A stretch of 64,000 nucleotides of DNA from Knoellia sp. p5-6-4. GTDB taxonomy: Bacteria > Actinomycetota > Actinomycetes > Actinomycetales > Dermatophilaceae. Made by a program: the position numbers and the translations under genes. Shown piece by piece: positions 8,297 to 17,688 of the stretch; the stretch's first letter is position 1; each line of letters begins with the position of its first letter. The notes below the pieces were generated by a model. The model saw only the letters and a program-made list of their open reading frames with translations, was not told the origin of the DNA and did no database searches. The DNA is taken from NCBI RefSeq assembly GCF_029222705.1, contig NZ_JARGZF010000001.1:678437-742436 (forward strand), read 5' to 3'.

Positions 8297-9910
8297 TCAG
8301 CGGCCGAGGAACTTCTCGAAGCCCTTCGGCAGGTTCGCGGGGTCGAGGTCCGGTATGCCGCCGTCCCCGTCACCGGGGCCGCCGGCACCGAAGGCTCCGC
8401 CACCGGAGGTCCGGGCTGCCTTGGCCTTCTCCGCGGCAGCCCTCTCCTCGGCCGCGCGCTTGGCGGGGTTGCCGGACTTGGACTTCTTGCGCTGCGGCTG
8501 CTGCTTGCCCTTGCGGCCGCCGCCACCCATGCCGGGGATGCCCGGCATACCCGGGATGCCGCCGCCGCGGGCGAGCTGCTTCATCATCTTCTGCGCCTCG
8601 GTGAACCGCTCGAGCAGCGCGTTGACCTCTGAGACCTGCACGCCCGAGCCCTTGGCGATGCGGGCGCGGCGCGAGCCGTCGATCTGCTTGGGGTGCGTGC
8701 GCTCGAACGGCGTCATGGAGCGCACCATGGCCTCGACCCGGTCGAACTCGCGCTCGTCGAGGTTGTCGAGCTGGGCGCGCATCTGGCCCATGCCCGGCAT
8801 CATCCCGAGCATCGACTTCAGCGACCCCATCTTCTTGATGGCGGCCATCTGGCTGAGGAAGTCGTCGAACGTGAAGTCCTCCTCGGCGAGGAACTTCCGC
8901 TGCATCTCGGCCGCCTGGGCGCGGTCGAACGCCTTCTCGGCCTGCTCGATGAGGGTGAGCACGTCACCCATGTCGAGGATGCGTGAGGCCATCCGGTCGG
9001 GGTGGAAGACCTCGAAGTCCTTCACGCCCTCGCCGACCGAGGAGAACATGATCGGTCGCCCGGTGACCGAGGCCACCGACAGGGCGGCACCACCGCGGGC
9101 GTCACCGTCGAGCTTGGAGAGCACGACACCGGTGAAGTCGACGCCCTCCTGGAAGGCCTGGGCCGTCTCGACCGCGGCCTGGCCGATCATCGCGTCGATG
9201 ACGAAGAGCACCTCGTCGGGCGCGATCGCGGTGCGGATGTCCGCGGCCTGCTGCATGAGGTTGGCGTCGACGGCCAGGCGACCGGCGGTGTCGACGATGA
9301 CCACGTCGTGCTGGCGGGCCCGTGCCTGCTCGATGCCCTGGCGCGAGACGGCGACCGGGTCACCGAAGGACCGCGTGCCCTCGCCGGACTCGAGCACGGC
9401 GTCGTGGCCGCCCATGTTGCCGCGCTCGGGCGCGTAGACCGGCAGGCCGGCGCGCTCCCCCACGACCTCGAGCTGGGTGACCGCGTTCGGGCGCTGGAGG
9501 TCGGCGGCGACGAGCAGCGGCGTGTGGCCCTGCTCCTTCAGCCAGGCGCCGAGCTTGCCCGCGAACGTGGTCTTTCCCGAGCCCTGCAGACCGGCGAGCA
9601 TGATGACCGTCGGCGGCGTCTTGGCGAGCTGCAGCTGCCGCGTCTGGCCACCGAGGATGGCGATGAGCTCCTCGTTGACGATCTTGACGACCTGCTGCGC
9701 CGGGTTCAGCGCCTGCGACACCTCCGCCCCCAGCGCCCGCTCGCGGATGGCCGAGGTGAACTGCTTCACCACGGGCAGCGCGACGTCGGCGTCGAGCAGC
9801 GCGAGCCGGATGTCCCGGATCGTGGCGTTGATGTCGGACTCGGTGAGCCGCCCCTTGTGCCGGAGGTTCTTGAAGGTGGCGGTCAGGCGGTCGGAAAGGC
9901 TGGCGAACAC
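8297..9910 (-). CDS. ffh: Signal recognition particle GTPase Ffh
   Basis: SRP54 homologue that binds signal sequences and 4.5S RNA and docks with FtsY (encoded at 15942-17162) to target proteins to the membrane. The 537-aa protein has the N domain (1-95), GTPase motifs GLQGSGKTT near 108, DTAGRLAVD near 190 and TKLDG-type SKLDGDARGG near 245, then the Met-rich M domain (MMPGMGQMRAQLDN, IDGSRRARIAKGSGV). A long Gly/Met/Lys-rich tail ends in FEKFLGR. GTG 9910 lies 7 nt after a TAGGCT box, consistent with a leaderless mRNA. The gene is monocistronic, ending in the hairpin cluster. Confidence 0.97.
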   Translation of the reverse strand: MFASLSDRLTATFKNLRHKGRLTESDINATIRDIRLALLDADVALPVVKQFTSAIRERALGAEVSQALNPAQQVVKIVNEELIAILGGQTRQLQLAKTPPTVIMLAGLQGSGKTTFAGKLGAWLKEQGHTPLLVAADLQRPNAVTQLEVVGERAGLPVYAPERGNMGGHDAVLESGEGTRSFGDPVAVSRQGIEQARARQHDVVIVDTAGRLAVDANLMQQAADIRTAIAPDEVLFVIDAMIGQAAVETAQAFQEGVDFTGVVLSKLDGDARGGAALSVASVTGRPIMFSSVGEGVKDFEVFHPDRMASRILDMGDVLTLIEQAEKAFDRAQAAEMQRKFLAEEDFTFDDFLSQMAAIKKMGSLKSMLGMMPGMGQMRAQLDNLDEREFDRVEAMVRSMTPFERTHPKQIDGSRRARIAKGSGVQVSEVNALLERFTEAQKMMKQLARGGGIPGMPGIPGMGGGGRKGKQQPQRKKSKSGNPAKRAAEERAAAEKAKAARTSGGGAFGAGGPGDGDGGIPDLDPANLPKGFEKFLGR

Positions 9911-9917
9911 GGGTCAC

Positions 9918-9923
9918 AGCCTA
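9918..9923 (-). promoter_or_regulatory. Minus-10 box (TAGGCT) for leaderless ffh mRNA
   Basis: TAGGCT on the minus strand ends 7 nt before the ffh GTG at 9910. There is no Shine-Dalgarno sequence in between. Confidence 0.5.
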
Positions 9924-9977
9924 ACCGCCACGGCGGGGCCGCTCTGACCACCAGCCCCTGCCCGTGACGGCGGTGGG

Positions 9978-12350
9978 CTACTCCGCACCGCCGTCACAGG
10001 TGTCGATGATCGCCGCCACCGTCTGCGCCACCTTGGCCGGCGAGAGCAGCCGGCCACCGAACTCGGTGAGGTAGAAGGTGTCGAGCGTCTGCCCGGCATA
10101 CGTGGCGATGTGCGCGGAGCGCACCGACAGCCCGGCCTTGGCGAAGGCGACCCCCAGCTCGTGCAGCAGCCCCGGGCGGTCCTGGGCCCGCACCTCGAGC
10201 ACCGTCGCCTCCTCCGACGCGTGCGGCACGACGAGGGCGCGGGCCTGCCCCGGCGCGCCCGACCCCGCCTGCGCGCTGGGCGGCCCGGCGAACTGGCGCC
10301 GGCGGTCGAGCAGCGACAGCGGTGCACGGTCACCCTGGGCGAGCCGCGCGAGCCCGCGCGCGATCCGCTCGGCGTCGGGGGCGTCGCCACCTGGGCACTC
10401 CACGTGCCACTCGTTGGCCGCCAGGCCGTCGAGGGTGCGCAGGATCGCCGTGCGCACCACCAGGCCGTATGCCGCGAGCAGGCCCGCGGTGTCAGCGAAC
10501 AGTCCCAGCCGGTCGCGGTCGAAGATGTCGATGCGGTAGGCGCCGCCCTGCGGGCGGACGACGACGCGCGGCTCCCCCGCAGCGACGGCCTGGAGGTCCT
10601 CGTCGGTGACCCGTGCCTCGCCGGCGGCCGCGACAGGTGCGTCGGCGTCCCACCCGGCACCCACCGCATCGGCGAGCTGGCGCAGCAGGGTGGCCCGCCA
10701 GTCCGTCCAGGCGAGCGGGCCGGCGGCACAGGCATCGGCCTCGGTCAGGGCGAGCAGCAGGTCGAACACGTCCTGCGAACCGCCCGCCGCGGCGCGTGCC
10801 GCTGCGGCCGTCCGCGGGTCCTGGTGGTCGCGGCGCGTGGCGAGCTCGATGAGGGTCAGGTGCTCGCGCACCAGGGTCGTCACGACCTCGACGTCCGAGG
10901 CCGGGTAGCCCATCCGGGTCGCGATGGCGGTGGCGACGGGCGCCCCTCCCGCCGAGTGGTCGTGCGCCCCGCGGACCTTGCCGATGTCGTGCAGGAGGGC
11001 GCCGAGCAGCAGCAGGTCGGCCCGCGCGACCCGGCGCACCAGCCCACCGGCGTGCACCACCGTCTCGATGAGGTGCCGGTCGACGGTGTGCCGGTGCACC
11101 GCGTTGCGCTGCGGCCGCGACCGCACCGCCGTCCACTCGGGCAGCCAGGCGTCGATGACGCCGGCCTGGTCCAGCCCCTCCCAGACCTGCACCAGCCCCG
11201 GCCCCGCGGACAGCAGGTCGGCGAAGAGGTCGCGGGCCGCCTCGGGCCACGGGTCGGCGAGCATCGGCGCGCTCCGCGCGAGGTTGGCCAGGGTGGTCGG
11301 CGCGATGGGCAGGCTGTGCCGCGCAGCGACCACCGCTGCCCGCAGCGGCACCAGGGGGTCGCTCGCGACCGCGCTGCGCGGCCCCAGGACGACCTCGCCG
11401 TCGTGCTCGAAGAGCCCGTAGCCGAGGGGGTTGAGGCGGGGTCTGCGCGGCCCCACGCGCAGGGTCCGGGCCCGTTGGGCCTGCCCGGCCCGCCGGACTG
11501 TGCCGTCGAGCGCATAGGCCACGGTGCGGGCCGCCGTGGAGACCGCGGTGAGCAGGTCGTCGGCGTCGCGGTGGCCCAGCAGCGCCGCCACGGCGTCGTG
11601 GTCCTCCCGGCTCAGCCGGTCGCGGCCGCGGCCGGTCACCACGTGCACCGCGTCGCGGACGTCGAGCAGCACCCGGTGCGCCTCGTCGACGTCGCCGTGC
11701 GGCCGGTCGGCCAGCCAGGCCTCGGCCAGCGCCCGCAGCACGGTCATGTCCCGCACACCCCCGCGGGCCTCCTTCAGGTCCGGCTCGAGCGACTGGGCGA
11801 GGTCACCGTGCCGGGCATGCCGCAGTCGCAGGCCGTCGACGAGCTGCGGAAGCCGCTTGCGGGCCGATGCGCGCCAGTCGTGGGCGATGACCGAGCGGGT
11901 CGAGGCGACCACGCCCGGGTCCCCGGCGATCCCGGCGAGGTCGAGCAGGCCGACGGCGGCGCTGAGGTCGCCGCCGGCGACGGTCCGGCACTGGTTGACG
12001 GTGCGCACGCTGTGGTCGAGCCGGATACCCGCGTCCCAGATGGGGTACCAGAGCCGGTCGGCCACCTCACCGACGTCCTCCCCGCCCAGGGACCGGCCGT
12101 TGTGCAGCAGCACGAGGTCGAGGTCGCTCAACGGCCCGGAGTCGCCGCGGGCGAGGCTGCCGACCGCGGCGAGGGCGATCCCCTCCTGCGGCCGGCCGGC
12201 CATGGCCTCGTCCCAGATGGAGACGAGCCACTCCCGCGTCAGCTCCCCCATGCCCTGCCGTCGCGCCGGACCGGCGCCCGGGGCGTCGAAGCCCCGGGCG
12301 CCGGCCAGGTCGAGACGCAGGGCCGCCAGCCCGCTCAGCCCAGTCGTCAT
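9978..12350 (-). CDS. glnD: PII nucleotidyltransferase / nucleotidyl-removing enzyme GlnD
   Basis: Bifunctional enzyme that modifies and demodifies the PII protein GlnK according to nitrogen status; in characterised Actinobacteria it adenylylates rather than uridylylates. The 790-aa product has the nucleotidyltransferase motif GSLARGDSGPLSDLDLVLL near residue 65, an HD phosphohydrolase motif (LLHDIGKVRGAHDHS) near 460, and two C-terminal ACT domains that sense glutamine. ATG 12350 starts 5 bp after glnK; no ribosome site is seen, so coupling to glnK is likely. Third gene of amtB-glnK-glnD, the usual actinobacterial order. Confidence 0.95.
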   Translation of the reverse strand: MTTGLSGLAALRLDLAGARGFDAPGAGPARRQGMGELTREWLVSIWDEAMAGRPQEGIALAAVGSLARGDSGPLSDLDLVLLHNGRSLGGEDVGEVADRLWYPIWDAGIRLDHSVRTVNQCRTVAGGDLSAAVGLLDLAGIAGDPGVVASTRSVIAHDWRASARKRLPQLVDGLRLRHARHGDLAQSLEPDLKEARGGVRDMTVLRALAEAWLADRPHGDVDEAHRVLLDVRDAVHVVTGRGRDRLSREDHDAVAALLGHRDADDLLTAVSTAARTVAYALDGTVRRAGQAQRARTLRVGPRRPRLNPLGYGLFEHDGEVVLGPRSAVASDPLVPLRAAVVAARHSLPIAPTTLANLARSAPMLADPWPEAARDLFADLLSAGPGLVQVWEGLDQAGVIDAWLPEWTAVRSRPQRNAVHRHTVDRHLIETVVHAGGLVRRVARADLLLLGALLHDIGKVRGAHDHSAGGAPVATAIATRMGYPASDVEVVTTLVREHLTLIELATRRDHQDPRTAAAARAAAGGSQDVFDLLLALTEADACAAGPLAWTDWRATLLRQLADAVGAGWDADAPVAAAGEARVTDEDLQAVAAGEPRVVVRPQGGAYRIDIFDRDRLGLFADTAGLLAAYGLVVRTAILRTLDGLAANEWHVECPGGDAPDAERIARGLARLAQGDRAPLSLLDRRRQFAGPPSAQAGSGAPGQARALVVPHASEEATVLEVRAQDRPGLLHELGVAFAKAGLSVRSAHIATYAGQTLDTFYLTEFGGRLLSPAKVAQTVAAIIDTCDGGAE

Positions 12351-12355
12351 ACGGC

Positions 12356-14076
<1,721 letters not shown>

Positions 14077-14121
14077 GCCCAGAACTGTGGGCGAGCGCCG
14101 TTTCAGGGCGTGCGGCTGCGT

Positions 14122-14168
14122 GTTACAGCCGTGTTAGCGGCGGGCGCCGGTCGTAAGCATCAGGTAAC
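14122..14168 (-). promoter_or_regulatory. Candidate GlnR boxes upstream of amtB
   Basis: Two pairs of GTTAC-like half-sites occur, each with the 6-nt gap typical of GlnR binding: GTTAC/GTTAG at 14122-14137 and GTAAG/GTAAC at 14153-14168. They sit 46-92 bp before the amtB start, where an activator would bind. The match to the published actinobacterial GlnR consensus is only partial, so this is tentative. Confidence 0.35.
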
Positions 14169-14249
14169 GGACGGCCACTGGTCTCGCATCGTGGGATCCG
14201 GCCGTCCCCTCGGCACGCAGACAGCGGTATGCCGTGCGGCCGGCCCCGC

Positions 14250-14897
14250 TCAGAACGCCGAGACGCTGGTGGGTGCCCGCTGCGGGCGGGCCAGTGCGCG
14301 CACCAGGGCCGTCTGCCCGTGGCGCCGGACCGCGACCCCGGTGAGCAGGCTCAGCACCGGCCCGACGACGTCGTCGGCATACGTGGGAGTCGGCAGGCCC
14401 ACGCTGGAGGCGAGGTCGTCGCCGTGCACGACCATCTCCATCATCCGCGTGGTGAGGAAGTCGGCCGTCGTCAGCGACCAGCCCTGCCAGGGGATGAAGA
14501 TGGTGTCCGGGTCCCGCGGCGCGGCAAGCAGGTCCGGCAGGGCGTCGACGTGCTCGCGGGCCTGGGCCAGCACGGCGTCCGGCCCTGCGAGGGCGCGCTC
14601 GTTGTCGCTCTCGCGGATGCCGACGTTGACCTCGTCGTCCGGGGCCGCCTCGACCCAGGCGGCGCGGGCGTAGTGCTCCAGCAGGGCGATGGGCTCCGGG
14701 GAACCGCCGGGGTCCACACGCAGGCCTCTCGCCGTGTTGACGGCCTGGTTGAGCAGGTGGTGGGCCAGGCCGCCCACTGTCATCCCGGCGCACGAGCTCT
14801 CCTGCCCCCACGCCTGCAGGACCTCAGGCGACGACGCCAGCTCCCAGGACTGCGAGACGGCGGACAGGAACGCGGCGGCGTGCGGATCGAGCGTCAT
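14250..14897 (-). CDS. DinB/maleylpyruvate isomerase-family protein
   Basis: A 215-aa protein of the mycothiol-dependent maleylpyruvate isomerase / DinB-like four-helix superfamily. Visible features are GGLAHHLLNQAVNTARGL near residue 45, with the family's metal-ligand histidine position, and TRMMEMVVHGDDLASSVGL near 160, supplying the second conserved His/Asp stretch. Members transfer mycothiol or act as metal-dependent small-molecule hydrolases; the substrate here is unknown. ATG 14897 lies 7 nt after TAGGGT, supporting this start over longer frames that run into the next gene. Confidence 0.8.
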   Translation of the reverse strand: MTLDPHAAAFLSAVSQSWELASSPEVLQAWGQESSCAGMTVGGLAHHLLNQAVNTARGLRVDPGGSPEPIALLEHYARAAWVEAAPDDEVNVGIRESDNERALAGPDAVLAQAREHVDALPDLLAAPRDPDTIFIPWQGWSLTTADFLTTRMMEMVVHGDDLASSVGLPTPTYADDVVGPVLSLLTGVAVRRHGQTALVRALARPQRAPTSVSAF

Positions 14898-14904
14898 GGG
14901 GCCG

Positions 14905-14910
14905 ACCCTA
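14905..14910 (-). promoter_or_regulatory. Minus-10 box (TAGGGT) for the DinB-like gene
   Basis: TAGGGT on the minus strand ends 7 nt before ATG 14897. It partly overlaps the stop codon region of the upstream gene, so this gene can be expressed apart from the ftsY unit. Confidence 0.45.
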
Positions 14911-15936
14911 GTGCGACCCGTCGCGCCGAGTCCGTCGGAGCAGCACGACCAGCGCGCCCACGCAGAGGAGGCCCACTGCCACGCCGGCGGGGCCGAGCAG
15001 CACGTCACCGACCCGCTCGGCAGGGGACGGTTCGGGCTCGGCCCTGAGGTGGGAGAAGTCGAGTGGCGTCTCGCGCACCTCCACCCTGACGTCCGGGTCC
15101 GGCAGGTCGGGCGGACTGGAGGTGGGCGTGGCCCGGGCCGGCACCGGCACCCGCTGCACCACGGAGCGGCGGCCCTCGCTGCCGACCAGCAGCCCCTCAC
15201 CACCCGGCGCCACAGCCACCGTCTCGCCCTGCGGCTGGAGCGGCAGCCGGTTGCTCGCGACCTGGAGGAAGGTCTTCCCGTCGAGGAGCAGGGCATGGGT
15301 GTAGGTGCGGACCACCAGGCCGGAGCCGTCGGGCAGGAACACCGCGTCGGTCACCATCGACGGCGCCGGGCCGATGCGCTCCAGCCGGTTGACCCGCTGT
15401 CGGCTCGGCCGCGCCGGCAGGGCGTAGACGCCACCGGGCCTCCCCTTCGTGACGACGTACGCCCGCCCCGTCCGCGGGTGGACGGCCAGCGCCTCGGCGT
15501 CGTGCGGGCCGTCGGGGTAGGCCAGCTCCCACGACGCCCAGCCGCCCGAGGTCTCCCCCAGCGCCGGCTCGTCGAACCAGAAGACCCTCACGAGCTCGCG
15601 CGACCCCGTGTTGTCGCCGAGGTCGCCCACGAGCATCCGGCCGTCGGGGTCCATGGCCAGGGCCTCGACGTCCCAGACCGGGGCGCCGAACCGGTGCACC
15701 CCCAGCGTCCGGCCCGTCCGCGTGTCGACGGCGAAGACCCGGGCGGTGTCACCGGAGTCGTTGACCGTCCAGACGGTGTGCGGGTGGGCGCGGCTCAGCG
15801 CCAGGCCCGACGACTCCGTGACGCGGTCGTCGGTGATGCGGAAGGTGTCGTCAGCCGCTGCGGCAGCCCGCGGCACACCGGAAACGACTGCGGCGGCGAC
15901 CACCGTCGTCGCCGCCAGGCGCACCCCCCTGGCCAC
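14908..15936 (-). CDS. Secreted/anchored beta-propeller-like protein
   Basis: A 342-aa extracytoplasmic protein. It has a signal peptide (RLAATTVVAAAVVSG, likely cleavage near RAAAAADD), a body with repeated strands such as SSGLALSRAHPHTVWTVNDSG, WDVEALAMDPDGRMLVGDLGDN and HDAEALAVHPRTGRAYVV, and a C-terminal membrane segment (GVAVGLLCVGALVVLL) followed by RRTRRDGSH. The repeats look like NHL/six-bladed propeller blades. No catalytic motif is evident. GTG 15936 begins 5 bp after the ftsY stop, so the two are probably co-transcribed. A wall-exposed binding role is only a guess. Confidence 0.72.
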   Translation of the reverse strand: MARGVRLAATTVVAAAVVSGVPRAAAAADDTFRITDDRVTESSGLALSRAHPHTVWTVNDSGDTARVFAVDTRTGRTLGVHRFGAPVWDVEALAMDPDGRMLVGDLGDNTGSRELVRVFWFDEPALGETSGGWASWELAYPDGPHDAEALAVHPRTGRAYVVTKGRPGGVYALPARPSRQRVNRLERIGPAPSMVTDAVFLPDGSGLVVRTYTHALLLDGKTFLQVASNRLPLQPQGETVAVAPGGEGLLVGSEGRRSVVQRVPVPARATPTSSPPDLPDPDVRVEVRETPLDFSHLRAEPEPSPAERVGDVLLGPAGVAVGLLCVGALVVLLRRTRRDGSH

Positions 15937-15941
15937 GAGGC

Positions 15942-17162
15942 TCAGTCGATGAGCGCGTCGACGAATGCCTCGGGGTCGAAGGGGGCCAGGTCGTCAGGGC
16001 CCTCCCCGAGACCGACGAGCTTGACCGGTACCCCGAGCTTGCGCTGCACCGAGACCACGATGCCGCCCTTGGCCGTGCCGTCCATCTTGGTCAGCACGAT
16101 GCCCGAGACGTTCACCGCCTCGCCGAACACCTCCGCCTGGCGCAGGCCGTTCTGGCCGGTGGTGGCGTCGAGGACGAGCAGCACCTCGTCGATCGGCGAC
16201 TGCTTCTCGATGACGCGCTTGACCTTGCCGAGCTCGTCCATGAGCCCGACCTTGTTGTGGAGCCGGCCGGCCGTGTCGATGAGCACGACGTCGGCCTCCA
16301 TCTCGGCGCCCGCCTTGACGGCGTCGAACGCCACCGCGGCAGGGTCGGCCCCGTCGCGGTCCGAGCGGATCGTCGGCACGCCGACGCGGCCGCCCCAGGT
16401 CTCGAGCTGGTCGGCCGCCGCGGCGCGGAACGTGTCTGCGGCGCCGAGGACGACGTCCTTGTCCTCGGCGACGAGCACTCGCGCGAGCTTGCCGACCGTG
16501 GTGGTCTTGCCGGTGCCGTTGACACCGACGACGAGCACGACCGCGGGACGGCCCTCGACGCGGCTCGAGGCGATGGTGCGGTCCATCGACGGGTCGACGA
16601 GCGTGAGCAGGTCCTCGCGGAGCCAGCTCCGCACGGTGGCCTCGTCGGTCGTGCCCTCGACCTTGACCTTGGCGCGCAGCGACTCGACCAGCTCGGTGGT
16701 GGCCTCCACGCCGAGGTCGGAGGCGAGCAGGGTGTCCTCGACGTCCTCCCACGCCTCCTCGTCGAGCCCACCACGGCTGAGCAGGCCGAGCAGGGCCTGG
16801 CCGAGCGCGGAGTTGGAGCGTGCGAGTCGGGCGCGCAGGCGCTTGAGGCGGCCGGCCGGGGCCTCGGGCCGCTCGATGGTGGGGGTCGGCGCGGGCTCCG
16901 GCAGCACCTCCGCCTCGTCGGGCCGCGGCAGGGTGTCGACACCGCCGGCGTCCTCGATCGAGCGCTTGGGCGCGTCACGTGGCTCCTCGGCGTCGTCGCC
17001 GACCCCGGGCAGGATCTCCCGCTCCTCCGGTGGGGCGGTCGGCAGGCTCTTGCCCCGCCCGCCTCGGCCCCGCAGCAGGCCGAGCAGCACGCCACCGAGG
17101 ATGACGAGGATGCCGACGGCGACGGCGATGTACTCCCACAGCTGATCGATCACGCGTGCCAT
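15942..17162 (-). CDS. ftsY: SRP receptor GTPase FtsY
   Basis: Membrane receptor for Ffh-ribosome complexes, 406 aa. An N-terminal membrane helix (YIAVAVGILVILGGVLLGLL) replaces the long acidic A domain of enterobacterial FtsY, and is followed by a short acidic linker. The NG domain carries GVNGTGKTTTVGKLAR near residue 207, DTAGRLHNKVGLMDELGK near 295 and TKMDGTAKGG near 360. The gene is separated from ffh here, unlike in some genomes. Confidence 0.96.
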   Translation of the reverse strand: MARVIDQLWEYIAVAVGILVILGGVLLGLLRGRGGRGKSLPTAPPEEREILPGVGDDAEEPRDAPKRSIEDAGGVDTLPRPDEAEVLPEPAPTPTIERPEAPAGRLKRLRARLARSNSALGQALLGLLSRGGLDEEAWEDVEDTLLASDLGVEATTELVESLRAKVKVEGTTDEATVRSWLREDLLTLVDPSMDRTIASSRVEGRPAVVLVVGVNGTGKTTTVGKLARVLVAEDKDVVLGAADTFRAAAADQLETWGGRVGVPTIRSDRDGADPAAVAFDAVKAGAEMEADVVLIDTAGRLHNKVGLMDELGKVKRVIEKQSPIDEVLLVLDATTGQNGLRQAEVFGEAVNVSGIVLTKMDGTAKGGIVVSVQRKLGVPVKLVGLGEGPDDLAPFDPEAFVDALID

Positions 17163-17192
17163 CCTCTCAGAGCCCGTCGGGTGGGAGCGCGC

Positions 17193-17216
17193 GAGGCCGC
17201 CCCGTGGGGCGGCCTC
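17193..17216 (-). terminator. Hairpin between the small membrane protein and ftsY
   Basis: Perfect 11-bp stem (GAGGCCGCCCC with GGGGCGGCCTC) and a 2-nt loop. It lies in the 102-bp gap between the stop of the leftward gene at 17265 and the ftsY start. No T run follows, as is common for actinobacterial terminators. Confidence 0.6.
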
Positions 17217-17264
17217 AGGTCATGCGGATGGGGCCGGGCGGACCCGGCACCCCTCAGGGGTGGG

Positions 17265-17582
17265 CTAGCTGGCCCTGCGGGCCGGGGTGTCCTGCGCGTC
17301 GCGAGCCGCCGGGGCGGGTGCGGCGGGGGCCGTCTCACGGGGCGCGGTGCCGGTGGGGGCAGCGCCGGCGATCGACTCGCTCACCTTGTCCTTGGTGGCC
17401 ACGAGCGCCTCGCCGGTCTTGTCGAGGGCGTCCTGGGTGCGCTCCTTGGCCATCGCCACGATCTCCTCCCCCTGTGGGGTGAGCACGTCGCGACCCTGCC
17501 GCCGCGCGGGGATGGCGACCAGCGCCACGACCGCGAGGGCCAGACCGACGCACAGCAGCATTCCCACGATCAGCGCAACCAT
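17265..17582 (-). CDS. Small membrane-anchored protein with an Ala/Pro-rich tail
   Basis: About 105 aa, not recognised. One N-terminal transmembrane segment (ALIVGMLLCVGLALAVVALVA) is followed by RRQGRDVLTPQGEEIVAMAKERTQDALDK-type amphipathic helix sequence and a low-complexity Ala/Pro/Thr tail. The start is uncertain: ATG 17582 follows GGAGG very closely, and ATG 17612 or 17561 are also possible. It is flanked by ftsY and smc, but nothing ties its function to either. Confidence 0.6.
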   Translation of the reverse strand: MVALIVGMLLCVGLALAVVALVAIPARRQGRDVLTPQGEEIVAMAKERTQDALDKTGEALVATKDKVSESIAGAAPTGTAPRETAPAAPAPAARDAQDTPARRAS

Positions 17583-17688
17583 GCCTCCAAGGGTGACCGA
17601 CCGGGCGGCCATCCTCAAATCGACCCGCCGCAGGGGTGGGCCACGTCACGTCGCCGACGGCGCGCAGATGCGCAGTTGGGAGGGCTCC

